This document shows positions 1 through 6,733 of a stretch of DNA of 7,381 nt, one piece after another. The notes under the pieces were generated by a model, which saw only the letters and a program-made list of their open reading frames with translations, was not told the DNA's origin and ran no database searches. Position numbers and translations under genes: made by a program. The stretch is from contig DNTA01000186.1 in assembly GCA_003500135.1 (NCBI GenBank), forward strand, positions 1-7,381, given 5' to 3'. The stretch's first letter is position 1. Each line of letters opens with the position of its first letter. The stretch is from Cytophagales bacterium. Its GTDB lineage: Bacteria; Bacteroidota; Bacteroidia; Cytophagales; Cyclobacteriaceae.

Positions 1-217
1 CAGGAAAGGGCATGGACAGCCTTTAAACTTTAAAACGGAAACTTTAAACTACTCACTGAACCTTGAACGTTGAACCCTGAACTAAAAAGCTACGAGCTAA
101 TAAACCATAATACAAAGAGTAAACAGAGCAATACAAAGAGTTTGAAAAAACCGGTCAAAACAATTCAGGAAAGGACAGGGACAACCTTTAAACTTTAAAC
201 CTGAAACTTTAAACTAC
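1..217. repeat. Pair of 52-nt direct repeats (1-52 and 166-217)
   Basis: Positions 1-52 and 166-217 align without gaps and agree at 47 of 52 bases by hand count. Both begin CAGGAAAGG and end AAACTTTAAACTAC. Between them the 12-mer AATACAAAGAGT occurs twice (109-120 and 130-141). The unit contains the internally repeated word TTTAAACTTTAAA. A further relative of this word lies in the right island at about 7250-7270, which suggests one dispersed family. Confidence 0.85.
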
Positions 218-225
218 ATTACCCC

Positions 226-278
226 GAACTCTAAACCCCAAACCCTGAACCCTGAACTCTGAACCCCAAACCCTGAAC
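226..278. repeat. Tandem 25-nt repeat at 28-nt spacing, heptad-based
   Basis: The segments 226-250 and 254-278 match at 24 of 25 positions and are offset by 28 nt, which is four times seven. Within them the sequence cycles through AACCCTG, AACTCTG and AACCCCA words. This is the clearest seven-base periodicity in the left island. Confidence 0.85.
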
Positions 279-309
279 TCAATTCCCTTCCAGCATCATC
301 AATGAATCC

Positions 310-1263
310 ATGAGCACTATCAATATTCTTGTCACCGGCATTACCGGCTTTGTCGGACAAAATCTGGCGCCCTACTTGATTGAAACAGGCAGGTATAGGC
401 TTTACGGACATTCCAGAAACCCGGAGGCCATAAAAGAGATGTATCCACAAGTAACCGTAGCGCCGATAAAGCTGGATAAAGAATGGTTGAAGGCTAACGA
501 AATCAATGTAATTATTCATCTGGCCGGCATTGCCCATGATCTTTCCGGCAGATATCAAGAGCAAGATTACTACAGGGTAAACCGAGATGATACCGTTAAG
601 CTTTTTAGAAAATTTCAGGAAGTCAATCCGCATGGTAAATTCATTTATCTCAGTTCTATTAAGGCGCTGACTGACCATAGTGAAAAAGTCTTAATGGAAG
701 AAATGCCGCCCGACCCTAAAACACCATATGGGAAGTCCAAACAGGAAGCGGAATCTATTTTGCTGGCTGCCGCAAAGGAGATGCAGGTATATATCTTGCG
801 ACCTTGCATGATTTACGGTCCGGGAAACAAGGGTAATCTCAACCTGCTTTATCAATTTGTCAAAAAGGGTTTACCCTGGCCCTTAGCTGGATTTGATAAT
901 AAGCGCTCCTTTTTATCCGTCGAAAACCTCAATATGGTCATCCATCACTTTGCCACTCAACAGATAACTCCCGGGATCTATCATGTTGCCAATGACGATG
1001 CGGTATCCACCAATGTGTTGGTGGAGTGGATAGGAGAGGCCATTGGTAAAAGTGTCAGGATGTGGTCATTATCGCCACAATGGATTCAAAGGTTCGCCGC
1101 TTTTGGTGGAAAAGTGGGATTGCCGTTTAATGAGGCTCGTCTGAATAAACTTACAGAAAATTATGTAGTTTCCAATCAAAAGTTAAGACAAAACATGATA
1201 GATTTGCCCGAAATGAAGACAAAGTCGACCCTGATCAAAACCATACAGTCGTTTCATGGATAG
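310..1263 (+). CDS. NAD-dependent epimerase/dehydratase (extended SDR), nucleotide-sugar modifying
   Basis: The 317-residue product is a full-length extended short-chain dehydrogenase of the nucleotide-sugar epimerase/reductase group. The Rossmann dinucleotide-binding motif TGITGFVG lies at residues 9-16, LAGIAH at 71-76, the catalytic serine region YLSSIK at 113-118, and the YxxxK pair at Tyr140 and Lys144. LRPCMIYGPG at 163-172 is the usual post-catalytic segment. The likely substrate is a UDP- or dTDP-linked sugar, with 4-keto reduction or 4-epimerisation; the exact sugar cannot be read from the sequence. Its stop codon lies inside the next gene (8-nt overlap), and that gene is an MraY/WecA-like transferase. 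This pairing resembles systems where a UDP-6-deoxy-HexNAc 4-ketoreductase feeds a WbpL-type transferase, which is inference. The ATG at 310 has no Shine-Dalgarno sequence and lies just after the repeat island; it places the Rossmann motif at the normal distance from the N-terminus. Confidence 0.92.
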   Translation: MSTINILVTGITGFVGQNLAPYLIETGRYRLYGHSRNPEAIKEMYPQVTVAPIKLDKEWLKANEINVIIHLAGIAHDLSGRYQEQDYYRVNRDDTVKLFRKFQEVNPHGKFIYLSSIKALTDHSEKVLMEEMPPDPKTPYGKSKQEAESILLAAAKEMQVYILRPCMIYGPGNKGNLNLLYQFVKKGLPWPLAGFDNKRSFLSVENLNMVIHHFATQQITPGIYHVANDDAVSTNVLVEWIGEAIGKSVRMWSLSPQWIQRFAAFGGKVGLPFNEARLNKLTENYVVSNQKLRQNMIDLPEMKTKSTLIKTIQSFHG

Positions 1264-2230
1264 TGCTATCTGGATTGTTTTTCTGGCAGCGCTTTTTGCC
1301 TTCGAGGTAGTGTATTTCAAGATAGCCTCTTACTATGGTATTGTTGATCGTCCTAATCACCGCACCATGCATCAGGGCGAAACGATCAGGGGAGGAGGCA
1401 TTGTTTTTTACATTTCAATTTTGCTTTATGCCTTTTGGCAGGGCGGCTTGTCCGTCTATTTTATGGCCGGCACTTCAGTATTGGCCTTCATCAGCTTTAT
1501 CGACGATCTACATCATTTACCATCTTTTTTGCGCTCTCTCGTACAAGTAGGCGCAGTCACGGCATTAGTGGGGTCTACGGGCTTTTTTGACTGGTCTGTT
1601 CCGGGTGCGGTGTTGATGGTAATTGTTTTTACCGGAGCGCTGAATGCCTATAATTTCATGGATGGGATCAATGGCATTACGGGTGGCTATAGCATGGTAT
1701 TTATGCTAACCGCTTATACGATCAATCAATTTTGGATTAGCTTTGTAGATCCTTATTTTCTTTGGTCTATTATTGCAGGCTTGATTGTCTTTAACTTTTT
1801 TAATTTCCGTAAAAAAGCGAGGTGCTTTGCCGGGGATATCGGTAGCATCACCATGGCTTATGTGGTTGTTTACCTGCTTTTATTATTGATCAAAAAAAGT
1901 GGAAATCCTGTGTGGATTTTACTGCTTTCACTATACGGGATTGATACGGTAGCGACGATCATACAACGTATTTTCCGTAGAGAGAATATTTTCGAGGCCC
2001 ACCGTCTCCACCTTTTTCAGGCAGGTATTTACAAAGGCGGATGGACACAGCTCCAAATGGCCACTGCATTTATGATCGTTCAGTCGGTGGTCAACCTGTT
2101 GCTGATTTGTATGGTGTTTTACATTCCCTCCCCTTCGATACAATGGATTTTGGCGCTTACGATGTTACTGGTTTTGTCCGTAATATATGCCTATATAAAA
2201 TTCAGGGTATTAAAAATCCGTTGGTTGTAA
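1256..2230 (+). CDS. MraY/WecA/WbpL-family polyprenyl-phosphate sugar-1-phosphate transferase
   Basis: The 324-residue integral membrane protein has about ten to eleven hydrophobic segments and belongs to glycosyltransferase family 4 (polytopic phosphoglycosyl transferases). These enzymes move a HexNAc-1-phosphate from a UDP-sugar to undecaprenyl phosphate in the inner membrane. Diagnostic motifs appear in order: DRPNHR at 31-36, RGGG at 45-48, the metal-binding FIDD with Asp83-Asp84, NAYNFMDGING at 130-140 with Asp136, GDIGS at 193-197 and HRLH at 249-252. All key residues are present and the length is usual for WecA/WbpL proteins. HRLH is the WecA/WbpL form of the histidine motif. MraY itself normally lies in the cell-division cluster, so a role in O-antigen or capsule initiation is more likely. 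The ATG at 1256 overlaps the end of the epimerase gene by 8 nt, so translation is probably coupled. Confidence 0.93.
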   Translation: MDSAIWIVFLAALFAFEVVYFKIASYYGIVDRPNHRTMHQGETIRGGGIVFYISILLYAFWQGGLSVYFMAGTSVLAFISFIDDLHHLPSFLRSLVQVGAVTALVGSTGFFDWSVPGAVLMVIVFTGALNAYNFMDGINGITGGYSMVFMLTAYTINQFWISFVDPYFLWSIIAGLIVFNFFNFRKKARCFAGDIGSITMAYVVVYLLLLLIKKSGNPVWILLLSLYGIDTVATIIQRIFRRENIFEAHRLHLFQAGIYKGGWTQLQMATAFMIVQSVVNLLLICMVFYIPSPSIQWILALTMLLVLSVIYAYIKFRVLKIRWL

Positions 2231-2326
2231 ACCAACGAAAAACTATACCAAAATACGCAGCTTCAAGCGGCATCAGGCATTTCAGCGTCAGAACTTTTAC
2301 AATAAATCAATGTTCCTGATAAACAT

Positions 2327-2956
2327 ATGACCAAAAGCGCTTCAGGGTTTTACCCATTATTTGTCAAGCGGTGGTTTGATATGTTATTTGCCATAGTTTT
2401 GATGGTAGTATTGAGTCCGTTGTTCCTGTGCATTGTATTGGTATTGAGCATCAGTCAGCGTGGTCAGGTTTTTTTTATACAACTTCGTCCGGGTTTGAAT
2501 GAAAAACCATTTCGGTTTATCAAATTCAGAACTATGGATGATGCTAAAGATGAGGAGGGCAAGCTGTTGGATGACAGCAAGCGAGTTACGACAGTGGGTA
2601 AGTGGTTGAGAAAAACTGGGTTAGACGAACTGCCGCAATTGTGGAATGTTCTGGTTGGTGATATGAGTTTTGTAGGGCCAAGGCCCTGGTTGATGGAGTA
2701 TTTGCCTCTTTACTCCCGAGAGCAAAGGAAAAGGTTCCAGGTAAAACCCGGGATCACCGGTTGGGCACAAATCAAAGGGCGCAATGCCGTAGGCTGGGCC
2801 TCCCGGTTTGAATACGATGAATTTTATGTGTTGAATCAATCTTTTTTGCTGGATTTGCGAATTATTTGGCTAACCTTGCTTTTAATGTTTTCCGGCAAGG
2901 GCAGGAATAAATCCGCTACCGACCCCATGCCTCCCTTTCAAGGACAGAATCCATAA
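2327..2956 (+). CDS. PglC/WcaJ-family sugar transferase (initiating phosphoglycosyl transferase)
   Basis: The 209-residue protein matches the bacterial sugar transferase domain at the compact, PglC-like length, without the extra N-terminal membrane domain of WcaJ or WbaP. Residues 13-40 form the single hydrophobic segment with the Ser30-Pro31 break typical of the re-entrant membrane helix. KFRTM follows at 66-70, then the catalytic Asp100-Glu101 dyad in GLDELPQLWNV, GDMSFVGPRP at 111-120 and KPGITGWAQIKGRN at 140-153. It should transfer a sugar-1-phosphate from a UDP-sugar to undecaprenyl phosphate at the cytoplasmic face of the inner membrane, through a covalent aspartyl-phosphosugar intermediate known for this family. 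The last 15 or so residues are polar and proline-containing. The gene lies 96 nt after the MraY-like gene, and no acetyltransferase or aminotransferase of PglD/PglE type follows it here. Confidence 0.93.
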   Translation: MTKSASGFYPLFVKRWFDMLFAIVLMVVLSPLFLCIVLVLSISQRGQVFFIQLRPGLNEKPFRFIKFRTMDDAKDEEGKLLDDSKRVTTVGKWLRKTGLDELPQLWNVLVGDMSFVGPRPWLMEYLPLYSREQRKRFQVKPGITGWAQIKGRNAVGWASRFEYDEFYVLNQSFLLDLRIIWLTLLLMFSGKGRNKSATDPMPPFQGQNP

Positions 2957-2980
2957 AAAAGGCAACTGTATTTAGGGATT

Positions 2981-3001
2981 GATACCTTCTTCCGAAGTAT
3001 C
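2981..3001 (+). terminator. Possible weak hairpin downstream of the sugar transferase
   Basis: GATAC and TTC pair with GAA and GTATC around a TTCC tetraloop, giving an eight-pair stem with one bulged C. It begins 25 nt after the stop codon at 2956. No T-run follows it, so it is not a convincing intrinsic terminator and could be an mRNA 3' end structure only. Confidence 0.25.
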
Positions 3002-3020
3002 GCCGAGGAGTTTTGACGAT

Positions 3021-3058
3021 TAGTACAGCGCTTGTAGGTAATAACACCAACAAGGGCA
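3021..3058. repeat. REP-like hairpin repeat, copy 1
   Basis: This 38-nt element agrees with copy 2 at 33 of 38 bases, in the same orientation. CTTGTAGG (3031-3038) faces CCAACAAG (3047-3054) across an 8-nt loop, with one A-A mismatch. Outside a G-G mismatch the stem extends by two further pairs (GC/GC). Loop bases vary between copies while stem and flanks are kept, as in dispersed palindromic repeats. Confidence 0.75.
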
Positions 3059-3161
3059 ATTTATGGGTTAAATTATCTTCCCGGATGATAATGAGGAGGA
3101 GTAAAAGCCTAATATTTGCTGTTTTTTGGGGACATAAACCAGGGATAATGGGGAGCTCGTA

Positions 3162-3199
3162 TAGTGCAGCGCTTGTTGGCAACAAAACCAACAAGGGCA
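3162..3199. repeat. REP-like hairpin repeat, copy 2
   Basis: CTTGTTGG (3172-3179) and CCAACAAG (3188-3195) form a perfect eight-pair stem with an 8-nt loop. Two further pairs follow after a G-G mismatch. The copy starts 141 nt after copy 1. Because 141 is a multiple of three, both copies read as the same peptide (ALVGN-TNKG) in one plus-strand frame. The architecture resembles REP elements mobilised by Y1 transposases, but no transposase is in this window, so that link is inference. Confidence 0.78.
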
Positions 3200-3265
3200 T
3201 TGAAGCCCATTGGCAACGGATCGAAAACTGCATCCGGTCACATAAATCTTAACCCCGTACCAAGT

Positions 3266-3311
3266 GGATTCTAATAGTATAAAAAAACATTCATCATCCA
3301 GATTAGAGTCC
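3266..3311. repeat. Inverted repeat with long loop between convergent genes
   Basis: GGATTCTAAT (3266-3275) pairs with ATTAGAGTCC (3302-3311) at nine Watson-Crick positions and one G-T wobble. The intervening 26 nt contain a run of seven A. It lies between the converging sugar transferase and paralogue genes, where a two-way terminator would be expected, but the loop is long for an intrinsic terminator. Confidence 0.4.
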
Positions 3312-3373
3312 TTCCATTCCCCAAATCATCAAATCACCGAATCAATCTTTTGCCTCAATCATGATTCCTGAAC

Positions 3374-4891
3374 TCAGTCTCCATTAAACATTTCTAAATT
3401 GTCACTCAGTTTCTTAGCCATTTTTTTTTGTTCCCCGGGTTTATCTTTTAGTGATTCAATAAAATCAACAATTTCAACATATACTAAATCATCCAGGGAT
3501 GACTGAAGGAATTGATTGTTATCAAACATAATTTCGTAGGACATTGCAAGTTGATTTCGGGCTTGATTAAAGAAAGTAGAAAGCTGCAGGTTATTAGCTT
3601 GAAGATAATATATTTGCCATATTTCACAGAATTGTATTATCTCAGAGGGATAAAATTCACTGCGAAATGGAAACGTTTTGGAAATCTTAATGTCCATGCC
3701 GAGTAAATCCAACATGGCCTTTGGGTCATCATTATACAAATGAACCAGGGCCAGATTTAAAATACCTACAACATAATTTGGAAATAATTCATATGTTTCT
3801 TTTGCAACTTCCAGCCATTTTCGTTTTTCATCTATCGACTGATAGCAGGTGGCCAGGTAATTGCGAAGTATATAATTATGCGGATTTTCCTTAATTTCTT
3901 TTTGTAATCCTTTTATCAGTTTACGAATTTCTTTTCGGTCGTCAATAAATTCTTGAATATCCAGTAACCACTGTACTGCTTTTTCATAGTCCGCCTGATT
4001 TAGGCTTTCATTTATTTTTGCATCTTCATTAATAGCGGAACCATCAACGATATAGTCCAACTCATCTTTGTTTTTTAGATTCATATCTACCGGCGACTGA
4101 TACAGACACGAGTACAATATGAAATTTTGTAATGCAGGGCTCCATTCTTCTTCAAAACGATAACTATCTTTTAGAAATTCCACCCACTCCTTTGGGCTCC
4201 ATTCATAGAATTCATTGTCATAAAAATCCTCATGCCCCTCAAAATCATCGTCTTCTACCGCTAGGAAATTTTCCACATCTTCTTCATTATCAAATTCCGG
4301 TCCGAAATAGTTTAAAGGAGACTCGGTAAAAAGAAAATTCCCTTCACCTACATTCTCACGAAGAATTTTAAGGTAGTATCCTGTATTTGGGTCATCCAAT
4401 AAGCTGACTAAATAGGGTTTCCCCTCAAACCCTACCTCAATTTCAATCAATGGGATCGATTCATCATCTTCCTCAAGAATAAACTTTGTTAAATGAAAAT
4501 CATTGGCGGGTTCTATGCCCAGTTCTTCCGCATATTCCAGTCCGGCAAAAATTACATTATGCGCTAATTCATAACTGCATTCTTCTATCTCATGTCCCTC
4601 ATAGGTATCATTAAATTGCCTGACTATATCTTCATACTCAAATTTGGAAATATTAAATAAGTACCAAGTGTCCTTAACTCCGGTACAGTATAAGTCAACC
4701 AGGTAAAATCCGATAGTAAAGTGTTCACCTTTATGCTCCCGGACCACGGCCACATTCGCTTTACCGGCCCCCTTCCAGTTTTTGGTTATCCAACAGGTTT
4801 TTATGGGTAGTCTCCTGGCTCTTTTTTGCTGTAAATATGATCTTGGAGTCAAAGTAGGCTGTCCGGATTTTTTCTTGTTCTTCTTAGGCAT
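3374..4891 (-). CDS. Uncharacterised acidic protein with CTGV-motif domain and TPR-like C-terminal half (paralogue 1)
   Basis: I do not recognise a named function. The 505-residue product starts with a lysine-rich tail (residues 1-11). A conserved domain follows at about 25-186, with CWITK at 33-37, FTIGFYLVDLYCTGVK at 58-73, TWYL at 75-78, EGHE at 98-101, DDPNTGYYL at 166-174 and ENVGEGNF at 179-186. A very acidic linker spans about 198-230. The helical part from about 300 to 445 resembles TPR units, with a clear repeat-like stretch at 335-400. No signal peptide or membrane segment is visible, so it is probably cytoplasmic. The neighbouring gene at 5256-6713 is a paralogue: the N-terminal domains align over 162 residues without gaps, with 86 identities by hand count. 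The ATG at 4891 has no Shine-Dalgarno sequence. The gene is AT-richer than its paralogue. It could be a scaffold or binding protein, which is a guess from the TPR-like part only. Confidence 0.85.
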   Translation of the reverse strand: MPKKNKKKSGQPTLTPRSYLQQKRARRLPIKTCWITKNWKGAGKANVAVVREHKGEHFTIGFYLVDLYCTGVKDTWYLFNISKFEYEDIVRQFNDTYEGHEIEECSYELAHNVIFAGLEYAEELGIEPANDFHLTKFILEEDDESIPLIEIEVGFEGKPYLVSLLDDPNTGYYLKILRENVGEGNFLFTESPLNYFGPEFDNEEDVENFLAVEDDDFEGHEDFYDNEFYEWSPKEWVEFLKDSYRFEEEWSPALQNFILYSCLYQSPVDMNLKNKDELDYIVDGSAINEDAKINESLNQADYEKAVQWLLDIQEFIDDRKEIRKLIKGLQKEIKENPHNYILRNYLATCYQSIDEKRKWLEVAKETYELFPNYVVGILNLALVHLYNDDPKAMLDLLGMDIKISKTFPFRSEFYPSEIIQFCEIWQIYYLQANNLQLSTFFNQARNQLAMSYEIMFDNNQFLQSSLDDLVYVEIVDFIESLKDKPGEQKKMAKKLSDNLEMFNGD

Positions 4892-4922
4892 AATTGTGTG
4901 GGTGGAATTTATTTAAATTATT

Positions 4923-4965
4923 CAAAGTGAAGATATGGAGAAACTTATATTTCTGCCAAAGTGAA
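4923..4965. repeat. Two direct copies of CAAAGTGAA upstream of paralogue 1
   Basis: The 9-mer occurs at 4923-4931 and 4957-4965, 34 nt apart. It reads TTCACTTTG on the coding strand, 32 to 74 nt before the start codon. The placement fits an upstream regulatory region, but in AT-rich DNA a nine-base match may be chance. Confidence 0.3.
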
Positions 4966-5142
4966 ATGGGGTTTTTTGTCTACAATGGGTATTATCTCTT
5001 TAGCCCTTAAACCAAATGATTTCTATAAGGAGTTATAATTGAAACAATATTCCCCTGATATCTGATGCAATACCATCCGGATTTTGTGAAGAGAGGTAAT
5101 CCCTAAATACCCAACCTACTGAAGTTTTCGAAGGGAGTCCAT

Positions 5143-5175
5143 CCCTGAACCCTGGACAAATGTCCTTCCAGCCTC
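5143..5175. repeat. Degraded copy of the island repeat words
   Basis: CCCTGAACCCTG (5143-5154) and CCTTCCAGCCTC (5164-5175) are the two words that characterise the left and right islands. Here they are joined by a small palindrome, GGACA-AA-TGTCC (5154-5165). This shows that the repeat family is dispersed and not limited to the two large islands. Confidence 0.6.
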
Positions 5176-5255
5176 CATATTCAAACTTGGAGTAAATAGA
5201 GTCATTCCAATCAAAAAATCCCCAAATCCCAAAATCAGCAAATCACTACATTCTT

Positions 5256-6713
5256 CTATCTCAAAATACTACTATACAAAATCCTCGCTGTTCGTTTTAT
5301 TTCCTTAGGTTTGTCCTGAATGCTGTTGATGAACTGTCCCGTCTTGTTTAAGATCACTTCGTCGGTAATACCCAACAGGAAGTCATCATAATCAAAGGGG
5401 AGGTCGTAGTTTTCTTCTACATCCATACGGGCATTGTTGAAGAAATACGAGCGTACTGCATCGTCTTGAGAGAGGTAGTAGTGCTGCCATACCTCACAAA
5501 ACTGGTAGAGTTCGGTGGGGTGGAATACTTTTTTCCAGGGGAACATTTCACCGATTTTATGGTGATAGCCAAACACCTCGAGCATGACCTTAGGCATGTT
5601 GTTGTATAGAAATGCTTTGGCCAGGTTGAGCTGACCGGTCACGTATTGTGGAAATTCACGATGGGTCACCTTGGCCTGTTCCAGCCAACCCTTACGGTCA
5701 TCCAGCATTTCGAAGCAATCGGTCAGACAAACATAGAGCATGTAATTCTTCGGTTGTTTCTCTATCAGCGCTTCGATTTCCTTTTTTAGTTTTTCCAGTT
5801 TGGGATCATTGCCCATGATGCCATCCACCTTTTTAAACATTTTGATGGCCGTATCCAGCTCTTTCTGACTTAAATCCGGATGTGCTTCTTCATCCTCTTC
5901 GATCTGTACGCCTTCGATAATGACTTCCAGTTCATCCCGGTCATCTGAGCCCAATTCCTCAGGAATTCTATACAGGCAACAACTAAAGATATAATCGGCC
6001 AGGTCGGGATCATCATTGAGCTCATCCCACACATCGCCCATCAGAAAGATCTCCCAGTCCATTTCCGACCATAAGGTATAATCGTAAAAATCGTCATTAC
6101 TGTCCTCCCAGTCATCTTCAATATACTCTGTTTTCATGGCCTTGTCGCCAATCATTTCGGAGTGTTTGAAATTGCCTTCTCCCACGTTTTCATGTAGCTT
6201 TTTCAGGTAATAGCCTGCCCGTGGATCATCAAAGGCCGTGATCAGGAAGGGCTGTCCCATAAATCCGAGGGGCACATCGGTATGGGGGATATTGTCATAG
6301 GCATCTTCCAGAATATTTTTGGTGTATACAAAATCCTCATGCGGCTCAATGCCCATGGAGGTGGCATAATCCAGGCTGGCATGTACCACCTTATGTGCCA
6401 GGCCATAGCCGCAATTTTCGAATTCGTGTCCTTCAAAACCTTCGGCATACATTTCCTCCAGGACCTCATAATCTTCTTCGGCTATATGATAGAGGTACCA
6501 TGTTTTTCTAACTCCGGTGCAAAAAAGGTCGACATCGTAAAAACCTATGGTGAAAAAATCTTCGGGGTGCCGGCGGGCCACTACGACAAATATATGTCCT
6601 TTTTGCCGCCAACCTTTGGTGATCCAGCACTGATCTATTGGAAGTTCACGTGCTTTGCCGGCTTCCAGAAAATCAAGGGCAGGGTTGTTTGAAGGGTCTT
6701 TTGGTTTTGTCAT
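5256..6713 (-). CDS. Uncharacterised acidic protein with CTGV-motif domain and TPR-like C-terminal half (paralogue 2)
   Basis: The 485-residue product is a paralogue of the preceding protein and has no function I recognise. The shared N-terminal domain spans about 21-182: CWITK at 29-33, FTIGFYDVDLFCTGVR at 54-69, TWYL at 71-74, EGHE at 94-97, DDPRAGYYL at 162-170 and ENVGEGNF at 175-182. An acidic stretch follows at 198-212, and the TPR-like region covers about 310-385, with the matching segment QFCEVWQHYYL at 404-414. The reading frame is open back to a TTG at 6749, but the ATG at 6713 is preferred. It is an ATG, it gives an N-terminus like that of the paralogue, and the extra 12 residues would overlap a promoter-like element. 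The protein lacks signal peptide and membrane helices. Its DNA is GC-richer than paralogue 1. The two genes are separated by 364 nt, so they are probably not one tight operon. Confidence 0.86.
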   Translation of the reverse strand: MTKPKDPSNNPALDFLEAGKARELPIDQCWITKGWRQKGHIFVVVARRHPEDFFTIGFYDVDLFCTGVRKTWYLYHIAEEDYEVLEEMYAEGFEGHEFENCGYGLAHKVVHASLDYATSMGIEPHEDFVYTKNILEDAYDNIPHTDVPLGFMGQPFLITAFDDPRAGYYLKKLHENVGEGNFKHSEMIGDKAMKTEYIEDDWEDSNDDFYDYTLWSEMDWEIFLMGDVWDELNDDPDLADYIFSCCLYRIPEELGSDDRDELEVIIEGVQIEEDEEAHPDLSQKELDTAIKMFKKVDGIMGNDPKLEKLKKEIEALIEKQPKNYMLYVCLTDCFEMLDDRKGWLEQAKVTHREFPQYVTGQLNLAKAFLYNNMPKVMLEVFGYHHKIGEMFPWKKVFHPTELYQFCEVWQHYYLSQDDAVRSYFFNNARMDVEENYDLPFDYDDFLLGITDEVILNKTGQFINSIQDKPKEIKRTARILYSSILR

Positions 6714-6733
6714 GTAACGGTGGTTTAGAAAAA

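Larger units (their letters stand above)
1..309. repeat. Left intergenic repeat island of short tandem words
   Basis: This gene-free stretch consists almost wholly of short repeated words: TTTAAACTTTAAA, TGAACCT/TGAACCC, CAAAGAG and CCAAACCCTGAAC. Around 56-82 and 226-282 the period is close to seven bases. The last element, TTCCCTTCCAGC at 283-294, also occurs in the right-hand island (around 7101 and 7285). The repeat runs almost to the start codon at 310. An open reading frame can be read through it on the minus strand (214-678), but its product is a periodic peptide from the repeat fused to the antisense of the epimerase, so I do not call it a gene. No clear promoter is visible, so the downstream genes may be transcribed from further left. 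Confidence 0.85.
2957..3373. other. Intergenic region between convergent genes, with hairpin repeats
   Basis: This 417-nt stretch separates the plus-strand polysaccharide genes from the minus-strand paralogue pair. It holds a small hairpin at 2981-3001, two 38-nt hairpin repeats (3021-3058 and 3162-3199), an inverted repeat with a long loop (3266-3311) and low-complexity CCAAATCATCAAATCACC-type sequence at about 3318-3346. A short reading frame from a TTG at 3013 to 3252 exists, but it consists largely of the two hairpin repeats, so I do not call it a gene. Confidence 0.7.
4892..5255. other. Intergenic region between the two paralogues
   Basis: These 364 nt separate two genes that run in the same direction. 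Close to the downstream gene lie two copies of CAAAGTGAA (4923-4931 and 4957-4965). At 5143-5175 there is a degraded copy of the island repeat words. At about 5219-5246 there is a CCCAAATCCCAAAATC low-complexity run like that behind the other paralogue (3318-3346). No open reading frame or RNA gene stands out. The gap is long enough that paralogue 1 probably has its own promoter. Confidence 0.6.

Noticed and set aside
214..678. Minus-strand 154-codon reading frame across the left island and epimerase start
   Set aside because: Most of it is antisense to the well-supported epimerase gene, and its end is a periodic peptide from the repeat.
3162..3199. Integron attC site suggested by GTTGG/CCAAC
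   Set aside because: The bounding GTTRRRY and RYYYAAC core sites are not met, and there is no integrase or cassette structure.
2916..3233. Minus-strand 105-codon frame with repeated PLLVLLPTSA
   Set aside because: It is the reverse reading of the same hairpin repeats and overlaps the 3' end of the sugar transferase gene.
3013..3252. Plus-strand 79-codon frame with the repeated peptide ALVGN-TNKG
   Set aside because: It needs a TTG start and owes its repeated peptide to the two hairpin elements; the sequence between shows no protein-like conservation that I can see.
3374..6713. Two-gene defence or toxin-antitoxin system
   Set aside because: The two genes are similar-sized paralogues without recognisable nuclease, toxin or sensor motifs, so nothing in the sequence supports this.
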